A stretch of 9,036 nucleotides of DNA from Deinococcus sp. GTDB lineage: Bacteria; Deinococcota; Deinococci; Deinococcales; Deinococcaceae. Location: contig JANXWI010000352.1 in NCBI GenBank assembly GCA_025351205.1, positions 1-9,036 of the forward strand. The letters are read 5' to 3'. Numbering within the stretch: the stretch's first letter is position 1; each line of letters opens with the position of its first letter. This document shows positions 1 through 7,093 of this stretch, one piece after another. The position numbers were made by a program, and so were the translations under genes. The notes beneath the pieces were generated by a model. It was not told where the DNA came from. It searched no databases and saw only the letters and a program-made list of their open reading frames with translations.

Positions 1-125
1 AGCCTGTAGGACGGCGTCTATATGCAAAGCGGACGCCAGCGATGGCGATCGGGATCACGGACACGGTCTGGAGCGTCCTGCGGCTCCTCGGCACCGTCGT
101 CCTGCCGACTCCATGGCGGTCATAG
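1..125 (+). mobile_element. Right part of an insertion sequence, outer boundary unknown
   Basis: This is the minimum extent implied by the transposase tail at 3-125. The left end is outside the window. The right terminal repeat should lie shortly after 125 but could not be identified without the other end to compare. A perfect 8-bp inverted repeat, GCAACTAC (132-139) with GTAGTTGC (168-175), lies just beyond the transposase stop. It may belong to the IS end, or it may be a hairpin in the lipase 3' sequence. Confidence 0.45.
3..125 (+). CDS. Transposase, C-terminal fragment (runs off left edge)
   Basis: An open frame enters from the left edge and ends at TAG (123-125), giving the last 40 residues of a protein. 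It contains KRTPAMAIGITDTVWSV (about positions 27-77), which resembles the conserved tail RTPAMAxGxxDxxWS that I recall from DDE transposases. The IS family is not assigned because no catalytic residues lie inside the window. Its stop codon overlaps that of the convergent lipase gene by one trinucleotide step (lipase TGA at 120-122). An insertion sequence therefore most likely landed in the 3' part of the lipase gene. The family match is from memory of the motif; the open frame and the motif are visible directly. Confidence 0.62.
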   Translation, partial: PVGRRLYAKRTPAMAIGITDTVWSVLRLLGTVVLPTPWRS

Positions 126-1076
126 TTCCACGCAACTACCCACTCCTGCCGCAGCTGCAATATTAGAGTAGTTGCCTAGTATGCCACGTAGATCAGTGGA
201 AGAACCTCCGCCCCAGACATATGCCTCTAGAGTGTTGCCTTCGCCTGTCGCATCGGCCCTTTGGGTGGCCGTGCCCACCACACTTACCAGAGCAGTCTGC
301 GCTGGAATTTTAGGGAAATTTTGGTTCTGGTTACAGATCAGGACCAAATAGAGTTCTTCCTCACGTTCCCCACGTGGACCCACCATTCTGGTTTTTGTCA
401 CCCAACGGCAATCAACGCCATTTAATTGATTTAAGAAATTACTACCTGGTCTTATATCTAATAGGCCCGGCTCGTTTCCTGTTCTTGATGCCAGATCACC
501 TACATCTCTAGCTTCTGGTACACTGCTGAGGATATTTTTTAAATTGAGAAAGTTTAGAGTTGAAATGCGAATTTCTGTGTCAATACCGCTCAAATAAGGC
601 ACTACATTCTGAGCGATCAAAGCGCCATTGTGCGGGGTGTCAAAGGTCACGATGGCTTTTAGATGATTTCTAGCGGCGTCCGAAAGCACCCCTGGCGTCT
701 GAGTCACATACCGCGAACGTAGGCCACCCTGGCTGGAACCGATAAGCACGTAATCGGCACTGGCACCGCTTGAATTGATGGCCGTTGCCAAAGACGCGGA
801 CTGAGCAGGAATGGTGGTCTGCATCGTGGCGTCATTTCCATTGTGGTACAGGCCCGTGACCTGTCCATATGGAAGAAAGAGCTGGCAGGCAGTTCCATAG
901 ACATTGTTTTCATGGTGGTTATTATCATTCACGCACTGGTTACCGGAAACGCCAAATCCTGATGCCGGATCGGAGGTCAGGCCGTGCTCGAAGAAAAAGT
1001 TCACGGCCTGTGCGCCGGGCACGGTAGCAAAGCCGAGCGCGGCGCTCAACGCAATACAGCGGGGGATGCGGACCAT
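120..1076 (-). CDS. Secreted lipase-like alpha/beta hydrolase, probably 3'-truncated
   Basis: The 318-residue protein has a signal peptide (residues 1-24, hydrophobic core, AQA cleavage site). Visible hydrolase motifs are FEHGL (29-33, oxyanion-hole region), GSSQG (113-117) with nucleophile Ser115, and FDTPHNG (145-151), which resembles the S/DTPHxG segment of bacterial triacylglycerol lipases. Cys48/Cys64 and Cys223/Cys249 could form disulfides. The start is supported by GGAGGG seven bases upstream, embedded in the last codons of the lipoprotein gene. Only one base separates the two genes, so they should be co-transcribed and translationally linked. The last histidine is His149, and no Asp...His pair follows, although the catalytic His of lipases lies near the C terminus. 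With a transposase tail meeting the stop codon, the natural reading is loss of the C-terminal part. The stretch about 420-620 is clearly AT-rich compared with the flanks, which suggests acquired DNA. The hydrolase fold is well supported; substrate and activity are not. Confidence 0.8.
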   Translation of the reverse strand: MVRIPRCIALSAALGFATVPGAQAVNFFFEHGLTSDPASGFGVSGNQCVNDNNHHENNVYGTACQLFLPYGQVTGLYHNGNDATMQTTIPAQSASLATAINSSGASADYVLIGSSQGGLRSRYVTQTPGVLSDAARNHLKAIVTFDTPHNGALIAQNVVPYLSGIDTEIRISTLNFLNLKNILSSVPEARDVGDLASRTGNEPGLLDIRPGSNFLNQLNGVDCRWVTKTRMVGPRGEREEELYLVLICNQNQNFPKIPAQTALVSVVGTATQRADATGEGNTLEAYVWGGGSSTDLRGILGNYSNIAAAAGVGSCVEL

Positions 1077-1077
1077 A

Positions 1078-2124
1078 TCAGTTGCCCTCCACGAAGTTGG
1101 CAGCCGTCTGCTGATCGACCTGAATGTTGCTCAGCACAGTTTTTTCCCTCAGCACAACGACATTGGGATCAAAACTTCCCTCACCAAACTTCGGGGCGCT
1201 CGCCGCAATAAATTCGCCGGGTTTAAGCACCAGTTCCTGACCCTCGGGAATGGTCTGCGTTGAAACAGGCATCTGAACAATTGGCACGCGGGAACTGCCC
1301 AGCCGCTCACTCCGTATGCTGGTGTCAATGGTGGTCGGAATGGGGTTATCCAGGCCGGGTACGCTCGTGTAAGTCAAGTCAGAAACTGTGCTGGTCATCA
1401 GGTCTGGTTTCGTGTCGGTGTTGGTGATGTGGGTCAGTGTTCCAGTGTCCGGGTTGACATCGGCAGTGCTGGTCTGAAGGTGGTCGCCCATCGTCTGGCT
1501 GCGGCTCAGGCGGGTCATGGCCGGGCGGCCCAGTGCACTGATGCCCGGCTGTGTGCTGGCCTGGAATCCCAGCGCTCTAAGCTGAGTCAGCACCTGCTGG
1601 GCAGACACCTTGCCTGCACCGTTAGCTGGCAGAACGCTTGCAAAGTTGGTACCGGCAAACTGCGCGGTGATGCTGGCAACCGTCCCCTTGTTGGCCGCCG
1701 GGTCGGGCTGACGGCTGGCCGCAAAGTACACGCTGGCCTTTTTGGTGGCGTAATCCAGGTACAGCAAACGGCCCTGCTGGTCCGGGTAAGCGCTGCCAGG
1801 AATCTCGATCCGGGCGCGTACATCTTTGCCCAGCCAGTACAGCTGGGTATTGTAGCTGTGGTTGCTGCTTCCTGTAGTGCCCATGACCCTGCTGCTGACC
1901 TGCATTGAGAGCGTATGGGGCACGTCAGCGGCAATCTGAACAGGTGCTGGAGGCCGGGAGGGCGTCTGAACAGCAGGCGTGTTGACCACTTCTACAGCTG
2001 GCAGCGTCGCGTCTCCCTGAGCCTGTGGCTGCCCCGGCTGTGTGCAGGCAGCAAGCATCAGAGCCAGCGTCAGGCCAGCAAGGTAAGGAGTGGATGGCAG
2101 CCGATTTACCCTTTTTCCAGTCAT
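1078..2124 (-). CDS. Lipoprotein of unknown function, upstream partner of the lipase
   Basis: This 348-residue protein starts with a basic n-region (TGKRVNR), a hydrophobic stretch and the lipobox L-A-A-C with Cys27, so it should be lipidated and anchored outside the cytoplasmic membrane. A Pro/Gln/Ala-rich linker follows, then a body of alternating beta-type segments (for example LYWLGKDVRARIEI and GRLLYLDYATKKASVYF). These are loosely reminiscent of lipid-binding or LolA-like sheets, but I recognise no family. The ATG at 2124 is preferred over the in-frame ATG at 2211. It is preceded by GGGGGGA five bases upstream, it starts a clean signal peptide, and the longer form would begin inside the AACCGAT operator. 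The gene ends one base before the lipase start and carries the lipase ribosome-binding site. A role in anchoring, folding or handling substrate for the lipase is inference from this linkage only. Confidence 0.85.
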   Translation of the reverse strand: MTGKRVNRLPSTPYLAGLTLALMLAACTQPGQPQAQGDATLPAVEVVNTPAVQTPSRPPAPVQIAADVPHTLSMQVSSRVMGTTGSSNHSYNTQLYWLGKDVRARIEIPGSAYPDQQGRLLYLDYATKKASVYFAASRQPDPAANKGTVASITAQFAGTNFASVLPANGAGKVSAQQVLTQLRALGFQASTQPGISALGRPAMTRLSRSQTMGDHLQTSTADVNPDTGTLTHITNTDTKPDLMTSTVSDLTYTSVPGLDNPIPTTIDTSIRSERLGSSRVPIVQMPVSTQTIPEGQELVLKPGEFIAASAPKFGEGSFDPNVVVLREKTVLSNIQVDQQTAANFVEGN

Positions 2125-2196
2125 AGTTCCCCCCAGAAGCGCCCGAACACGCCCACCCCGGGCCACATCCCTGGGTTTCACCGCCGAGCTGACCCG

Positions 2197-2202
2197 ACTG
2201 TA
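2197..2202 (-). promoter_or_regulatory. Candidate -10 box of the lipoprotein/lipase operon
   Basis: TACAGT on the minus strand matches TATAAT at four of six positions and fits TANNNT. It would place transcription start near 2190, giving a leader of about 65 bases before the ATG at 2124. No good -35 is present; the heptamer pair occupies that position, as expected of an activator-dependent promoter. Confidence 0.35.
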
Positions 2203-2209
2203 CAGAGCC

Positions 2210-2227
2210 ATCGGTTTGGAATCGGTT
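2210..2227 (-). promoter_or_regulatory. Heptamer pair AACCGAT x2, 11-bp period, facing the lipoprotein gene
   Basis: On the minus strand AACCGAT occurs at 2227-2221 and again at 2216-2210, separated by 4 bp. Seven bases downstream is the -10-like hexamer TACAGT (minus strand, 2202-2197). Direct heptamers at an 11-bp period ending about 8 bp before the -10 box is the published layout of SARP activator sites in Streptomyces. The divergent gene encodes a SARP-like protein, so this is a plausible activator site for the lipoprotein/lipase operon. The repeats are visible; the binding protein is inferred. Confidence 0.55.
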
Positions 2228-2288
2228 AGGCCGCCTCTGGGAGCAGTCAGAAGCCTGTTTTACAGCGGCTATGACCCTCCTCGCCAAC

Positions 2289-2308
2289 AAACCGATTCAA
2301 ACCGATTG
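2289..2308 (+). promoter_or_regulatory. Tandem decamer AAACCGATT(C/G) x2
   Basis: AAACCGATTC (2289-2298) is followed directly by AAACCGATTG (2299-2308), a 10-bp period with nine of ten bases identical. It points toward the SARP-like gene but lies about 130 bp from its start, and no -10 box follows at the expected distance. It may be a remote operator or a site for DNA looping with the other copies. Confidence 0.5.
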
Positions 2309-2407
2309 GGCGGCTGGTCAGCCTCCCTCCGGGCCATCTGCCCTCTGAGACGACGTTTCCTGCTCATCCCTTATGCAAACTGTGGTCTGAGTGTCAGGTG
2401 AGCAGAC

Positions 2408-2418
2408 AAACCGATTCC
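2408..2418 (+). promoter_or_regulatory. Single heptamer site next to the SARP-like gene promoter
   Basis: AAACCGATTCC repeats the unit found twice at 2289-2308 and, inverted, at 2210-2227. It lies ten bases upstream of the TAGACT -10 candidate of the regulator gene. No second heptamer sits 10-11 bp away, so it may be a weaker autoregulatory half site. Confidence 0.45.
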
Positions 2419-2425
2419 TAAACTC

Positions 2426-2431
2426 TAGACT
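2426..2431 (+). promoter_or_regulatory. -10 box (TAGACT) of the SARP-like gene, near-leaderless
   Basis: TAGACT fits the TANNNT pattern and ends nine bases before the ATG at 2441, so transcription would start within a few bases of the start codon. No Shine-Dalgarno sequence precedes the ATG, in keeping with a leaderless or near-leaderless mRNA. Confidence 0.45.
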
Positions 2432-2440
2432 CATGAAGAC

Positions 2441-4402
2441 ATGACAACTCGGGGTGAGGTGGCGTTTGGACTGGGGCAGTTCGGGATCATGCTGGCCGAG
2501 CTGGAAGGCCAGATGGACCTGACGCCCGAGGAACTCTGCCTGCTGGGGCGCGCCGAGTTGCGCTGCGCCCGCTACGACGCCGCCGAGCTTCATCTGCTGC
2601 GGGCCTCGTTGCTGGGCGTGCAGGTCGCCGCCACCGAATACGCCGAGGTGCTGTACGAAACCGGGCGCAGCACCGAGGCCGCCCGGTGGTTGCACAGTTT
2701 CATGCCCGCGTTGCACGGTTTCATTCCCACGTTGCCCAGCGCCGCGCCTGAGTTGCCCGGTGGGCCGTCCGGTCTGCATGCGGCCCGTGCCCGGCATCTG
2801 CTGGTCCGCATGGCCCTGGACCCGGCAGCAGCGGGCGTATCCCTTGACCTGCTGGCAGAGCAGGCGCAGGCAGTGGCGCAACTGTTTCTGGCCCAGGGTG
2901 AGGAAGAGGAGGCCGGGCAGGTGGCCGTGACCCTGGCCGAGATCAGCCTGCTGGGCGGCGACCTGAGCCGCGCCGAGCGTCTGCTGCGGGTCGCCATGAC
3001 GGTGCTGAACACCGCCCCCGATCCGGGGCCGCGCGGGCGGGCGCTGCTGCTGCTGGCCTGGTCTCTGGACCTGCGAGGCGACGACCTTGGGGTGCAGGCG
3101 GCCCTGGGCGAACTGGAGGCGCTGCTGCTGCTGGAAGGCACGGTCCGTACCCGGCTGGCCTGGATGCTCCTGCTCTGCGAGCGCCACGTCCTGAGGAGCG
3201 AGTGGGCGCTGCTCGAACCGCAACTTCAGGCGGCCCTGGTGCTGGCGACCTCGCTGCGTGATCCCGGGGCGCTGGGCAGGCTGCACCTGCTGCGGGCAGA
3301 CGCTCTGATGGCCGCACAGACGGGCGCAGACAGCCTGGATGCAGACCACACGGGTGCAGACGTGCCCGCCAGCGTGGCCCCGAACCGGCACTCAGCCAGC
3401 CAGATTGACCGTCATGTCGGCGTGATCGCGGAGCTGGCCCGCGTGCCGCTGCAAGGCGCCCAGCTGTGGGCCGCCGAGGGCCGGGCCGCGCTCCAGCGCC
3501 GTGACCTGGCACAGGCAGAGCACAGGCTGGAGGCCGCGCGTGAGCAGTTTGCCCGTCTGGGCCGCCCGCTGGACGAACTGGGCGCGCGGCTCGGTCTGGC
3601 CGCCTGCCACGCCGCTGCCGGAGAGCCTGCAAAGGTGTCTGCCCAGTTGCAGGACGCCCTGCCGCGCCTGCTGAGGCTTCAGGAGCGGCGCTCACTGCGG
3701 GCGCTGGTCGAGTCGCATCACGCTCTGCTGGAAGAGGCCAGTCATGACGTACGGCTGGCCCCCTACGTTCAGGCCGTGATGCAGGCCGCCGACACCCTCA
3801 GCCGCAAGGCCGCGCCGCTGCTCGTGGTGACGCTCGGTGACCAGCGGGTGACGCGCCAGGGCCAGACTCTGCCGCTGCGGGCGGCGATTCCGCTGCTGGT
3901 GTTTCTGCACATGCAGCCGGGCAGCACCCGGCACGAGGTCCAGCTGGCCCTGTACCCGGACCGTGCGCCGGGGGCGGCCCTGAGCGCCGTCAAGCTGGCG
4001 ATGCACGCCTTGCGCCGGGAACTGGGCGCGGAGGCCGTCGTGGTCAGTGGACCCTACCGCGACAGACGCTACCGGCTCAGCGCCGACCTGCCCCTGCACC
4101 TCGACACGGCGGCCCTCGATCAGGCGCTCTGGATGCAGGACGTGAGCCGCGCCCTGCACCTGTACGCCGGGCCGTTTCTGCCACACCACGAGGGCGGCGA
4201 GTGGCTTCAGGAGCAGCGTGCGGCCCGGCTGGCCGGGCTGAAACAGCTGGTCTGGGCACGCACCGAGTACGGTCTGCGCCTGGGCGACTGGGCCAACGCC
4301 CAGCTGATCTGCCAGGGCTTCATGCGCCGCGACCCCGCAGACCAGGACGCGCCCGCGTGGCTGGAGAAGATTCAGGAACGCTCAGCCCTGCCAGTGCGCT
4401 GA
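2441..4402 (+). CDS. SARP-like transcriptional regulator with N-terminal helical repeats
   Basis: The 653-residue protein has two parts. Residues about 25-450 are Ala/Leu-rich amphipathic helices in repeated pairs (for example LLGRAELRCARYDAAELHLL and RAALQRRDLAQAEHRLEAA), typical of TPR-like superhelices. Residues about 460-547 form an OmpR/SARP-type winged helix: a beta start (LLVVTLGDQRVTRQGQ), the helix SAVKLAMHALRRELG, and a wing with SGPYRDRRYRLS. Residues about 548-650 resemble a BTAD domain (LDTAALDQALW...ALHLYAGPFLP...WLQEQR). Canonical SARPs carry the winged helix and BTAD at the N terminus; here they are C-terminal, and no P-loop ATPase is visible. It probably activates nearby genes. 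The divergent lipoprotein/lipase operon with AACCGAT direct repeats is the obvious candidate target. The start has no Shine-Dalgarno but follows a TANNNT box. A 21-bp tandem duplication lies inside the gene (2689-2730). Ligand or signal is unknown. Confidence 0.85.
   Translation: MTTRGEVAFGLGQFGIMLAELEGQMDLTPEELCLLGRAELRCARYDAAELHLLRASLLGVQVAATEYAEVLYETGRSTEAARWLHSFMPALHGFIPTLPSAAPELPGGPSGLHAARARHLLVRMALDPAAAGVSLDLLAEQAQAVAQLFLAQGEEEEAGQVAVTLAEISLLGGDLSRAERLLRVAMTVLNTAPDPGPRGRALLLLAWSLDLRGDDLGVQAALGELEALLLLEGTVRTRLAWMLLLCERHVLRSEWALLEPQLQAALVLATSLRDPGALGRLHLLRADALMAAQTGADSLDADHTGADVPASVAPNRHSASQIDRHVGVIAELARVPLQGAQLWAAEGRAALQRRDLAQAEHRLEAAREQFARLGRPLDELGARLGLAACHAAAGEPAKVSAQLQDALPRLLRLQERRSLRALVESHHALLEEASHDVRLAPYVQAVMQAADTLSRKAAPLLVVTLGDQRVTRQGQTLPLRAAIPLLVFLHMQPGSTRHEVQLALYPDRAPGAALSAVKLAMHALRRELGAEAVVVSGPYRDRRYRLSADLPLHLDTAALDQALWMQDVSRALHLYAGPFLPHHEGGEWLQEQRAARLAGLKQLVWARTEYGLRLGDWANAQLICQGFMRRDPADQDAPAWLEKIQERSALPVR
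2689..2730 (+). repeat. In-frame 21-bp tandem duplication within the SARP-like gene
   Basis: Two adjacent 21-bp units (2689-2709 and 2710-2730) are identical at 18 of 21 positions, with a shortened third start (GTTGCCC at 2731). They encode LHSFMPA-LHGFIPT-LPS around residues 84-100, a proline-containing linker between predicted helices. The frame is preserved. Confidence 0.75.
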
Positions 4403-4425
4403 CGGGGAAATCCGGCCCGTATCTT

Positions 4426-4426
<1 letters not shown>
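4402..4426. terminator. Possible weak bidirectional terminator between convergent genes
   Basis: Only 23 bases separate the stop codons of the SARP-like gene and the response regulator gene. ACGGG (4402-4406) pairs with CCCGT (4416-4420) across a 9-base loop, followed by ATCTTT on the + strand. The stem is short and the T-run poor, so termination here may be weak or Rho-dependent. Confidence 0.3.
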
Positions 4427-5091
<665 letters not shown>

Positions 5092-5097
5092 ATCTTC

Positions 5098-5103
5098 ATC
5101 TTA
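5098..5103 (-). promoter_or_regulatory. -10 box (TAAGAT) of the response regulator gene, leaderless
   Basis: TAAGAT on the minus strand fits TANNNT and leaves six bases to the GTG at 5091, so the transcript would start at the start codon. No clear -35 was found 17 bp upstream, and no strong Shine-Dalgarno precedes the GTG. Confidence 0.5.
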
Positions 5104-5134
5104 GCGCGTCTCTGTAGGCCAGGACCCATGAAAC

Positions 5135-5171
5135 GGCGAAGAGGGGCATTTTTGCAGCTGTGCCCGTCGCC
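5135..5171 (-). terminator. Hairpin after the glycosidase-like gene, possible terminator
   Basis: Read on the minus strand, just after the TGA at 5176-5174, GGCGA pairs with TCGCC (5171-5167 with 5139-5135). Inside it GGGCA pairs with TGCCC (5165-5161 with 5148-5144) around a loop containing AAAAA. A GTTTC follows rather than a long T-run. It probably separates this gene from the response regulator downstream. Confidence 0.35.
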
Positions 5172-5173
5172 TT

Positions 5174-7093
5174 TCAGCGCAGTTGCAGCGCGTGTGAGCC
5201 AGCCGGAACGGCGATCAGACGGGGACTGCTCAGCGGCGCGGGCTGGCCGTCGATGGTCACGCTGCGGGCGTCACGGGCCAGCCGCAGCCAGAAGGGCGTG
5301 ACGCTGCGGGTCTGAATCTGCCCGGCCTGTCCGGCCAGAATGGCCCCCTCCTGAAGCTGCACGCTCTGTCCGGCCAGGGCAAAACGCGCCCAGCTGAGGT
5401 CGGCGTCCAGCACGGTGCTGGCGGCATACAGCGCCACCGACGCGCCCATGATTCCGGCTGCCGAGACGGCCTGATCGAACTCGAAGCCGCCCAGTCGCCG
5501 GGTGACCAGCCCCCTGGGCCAGGTGTCGCGGTCCACCACGTTGATGTCGAGCAGCAGCCCGCCCGTTTCGACCTCCGGGTACAGGCCCGGCAACCGGGCG
5601 TAGCGGGCCGGATCGCTGGCCCAGAACAGGTAGGGGTCCTCGATCTGCACCTCGAAGGGCGTGGCCGCCCGCAGCGCCAGCACCGCGCCCACGTTCAGCC
5701 CGATGTGCTGGCCCAGGGGCGTGCTGAGGGCCGGGTCCAGGCGGTTGTCGATCAGTGTGGCCATCAGGCGCTTTCCGGCAGGTACGGTGTGCAGCCGTGC
5801 CAGCAGCTTCGCGTGCAGGTCGGTCAGCAGGGTCTCGCGGTAGAGCGTCCAGGTGGCCCAGGCGGCGGTGTCGGCGGCCAGCTTGCTGCCCTTCTGGAAC
5901 AGTGACAGCGGATCGAAGCCGTTCTGGACGGCAAACGCCTTGCGAAGTTCCGGGTGCATCGGGGTGTAGGTGGAGGGGTCGGCCCTTCCGGCCACCGGGG
6001 ACTCGAAATACAGCTCGGCCACGTTCACACCGTCAAACGGGGCGCTGGTCAGCAGCTTGCTGGTCGCGGCCCAGGCCAGATCGAAGCAGCGCGGCACTTC
6101 CAGAGCCACGTGTTCGCGCCAGAAGATGCGGGCGGGCTGGCCGAGCGCCGTGACCTCGCGGCAGTCCGGGTGCTGCTTCCAGAACCCGAGCGTCACGTTG
6201 GGCCACGCCAGCCAGGCGTAGACCTCCAGGCCCGCCGCCTGCGCCGCCTTCACGAAACCCGGGTAATCGTAGCGGTAGCCGCGCGTCTGGTCTTCCTTCC
6301 AGGCCGCCAGATACACGCGCCGCACGCCGCTCTGCTTCCACTGGCGCAATCGTTCCGGCAGCGCCACCTTGCCGGTCAGCAGGTCGGGATCGACGTACAG
6401 GTCGAGGTCGTGGCGTTCGGCCTGGGCGTCCAGGCCCCAGCGTTCGTGCAGCACCTGCGGCAGGTAAGGCAGCCGCCGCACCCCCAGCCCCTGATCGAGG
6501 CGCGGCAGCGACCACAGCAGCGGCCCGGCCTGAAACAGCGCCGGAGTGCCCTGATCGGTGGCCGCCTGCGAAGTCCCCTTCGGCGCTGTTTTGCCCGGCA
6601 TGCTACTCGCCGGCACTGTCGTCGCCAGCACCGTTCCCGGCACGTCCGGACGCAGCCCGGCCACGTCGCCGTCCCAGGCGAGCAGGACGCCGCTCATCTG
6701 TGCCCGCCGCCCTACTGCGCCGCTGGGCCGCAGTTTCAGCAGCGCGGTGCTGGCGCGGCTTTCACCGTCGAGAAGCACCTTCGCGCCCGCCTTGAGGCGC
6801 GCCGTTATGGCCTCCGGGCCGAGTGCCTCGGCGGCGTCGGCAGTCACCCACCAGTAACCGCCCGGCCCCGCCGCCCGGAACTCGGCGGGCGTGGCGCTCT
6901 GGACCCGGAACCCGGCGGCCTGCCAGGGCGGGGCCAGCCGCGCGGCCTGCTCGGAGGTGCTGGCGACGATCTGGAGCGGCTCCGGCAGCCAGGCCTGGGC
7001 GCTGGCCGCACCCCGGAGCATTCCGCCGAGGGCAAAAACAGTGAACAGAAGGCGGCAGAGGCGAGAGGTCCAGGCGGCAGAGGGGCGGGTCAC
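5174..7093 (-). CDS. Secreted TIM-barrel, glycosidase-like protein
   Basis: This 639-residue exported protein has a signal peptide (residues 1-34: Arg-containing start, LLFTVFALGGML core, SAQA cleavage). Residues about 38-165 look like a Rossmann/amidotransferase-like alpha/beta domain, then a Pro/Thr/Ser-rich linker. Residues about 225-530 look like a TIM barrel: HDLDLYVDPD (228-237), RRVYLAAWKED (258-268), LEVYAWLAWPN (289-299), FDGVNVAELYFES (353-365) and FEVQIEDPYLF (480-490). Glu360, Glu364, Glu485 and Asp486 are placed like catalytic acids at strand ends. A C-terminal beta domain (about 575-639) ends the protein. The layout resembles GHL-type glycoside hydrolases acting on polysaccharide, but I cannot assign a family or substrate. 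The GTG at 7093 comes one codon after in-frame TGA TAG, so the start cannot lie further upstream; no clear Shine-Dalgarno is present. It is transcribed away from RNase J and toward the response regulator. Confidence 0.8.
   Translation of the reverse strand: MTRPSAAWTSRLCRLLFTVFALGGMLRGAASAQAWLPEPLQIVASTSEQAARLAPPWQAAGFRVQSATPAEFRAAGPGGYWWVTADAAEALGPEAITARLKAGAKVLLDGESRASTALLKLRPSGAVGRRAQMSGVLLAWDGDVAGLRPDVPGTVLATTVPASSMPGKTAPKGTSQAATDQGTPALFQAGPLLWSLPRLDQGLGVRRLPYLPQVLHERWGLDAQAERHDLDLYVDPDLLTGKVALPERLRQWKQSGVRRVYLAAWKEDQTRGYRYDYPGFVKAAQAAGLEVYAWLAWPNVTLGFWKQHPDCREVTALGQPARIFWREHVALEVPRCFDLAWAATSKLLTSAPFDGVNVAELYFESPVAGRADPSTYTPMHPELRKAFAVQNGFDPLSLFQKGSKLAADTAAWATWTLYRETLLTDLHAKLLARLHTVPAGKRLMATLIDNRLDPALSTPLGQHIGLNVGAVLALRAATPFEVQIEDPYLFWASDPARYARLPGLYPEVETGGLLLDINVVDRDTWPRGLVTRRLGGFEFDQAVSAAGIMGASVALYAASTVLDADLSWARFALAGQSVQLQEGAILAGQAGQIQTRSVTPFWLRLARDARSVTIDGQPAPLSSPRLIAVPAGSHALQLR

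Larger units (their letters stand above)
2125..2440. promoter_or_regulatory. Divergent control region between lipoprotein/lipase operon and SARP-like gene
   Basis: These 316 bases have no credible gene. They hold five copies of AACCGAT (listed separately), a candidate promoter for each direction, and an 11-bp palindrome CTGTTTTACAG (2255-2265). The latter lies between the two operator pairs and could be a further protein site or a small hairpin. Confidence 0.7.

Noticed and set aside
2125..2211. Longer lipoprotein start at 2211 (29 extra residues)
   Set aside because: The extension would place an Arg-rich segment before the signal peptide and overlap the AACCGAT operator; the ATG at 2124 has a purine-rich ribosome-binding site and gives a clean lipobox signal.
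2433..2444. Three-codon frame ATG AAG ACA TGA overlapping the SARP-like start
   Set aside because: With the TAGACT -10 box at 2426-2431 the transcript would begin after this ATG, so it is unlikely to be translated.
2318..3391. Minus-strand open frame opposite the SARP-like gene
   Set aside because: The Gln/Gly/Arg-rich composition has no motif, and the frame overlaps both the operator region and the regulator coding sequence.
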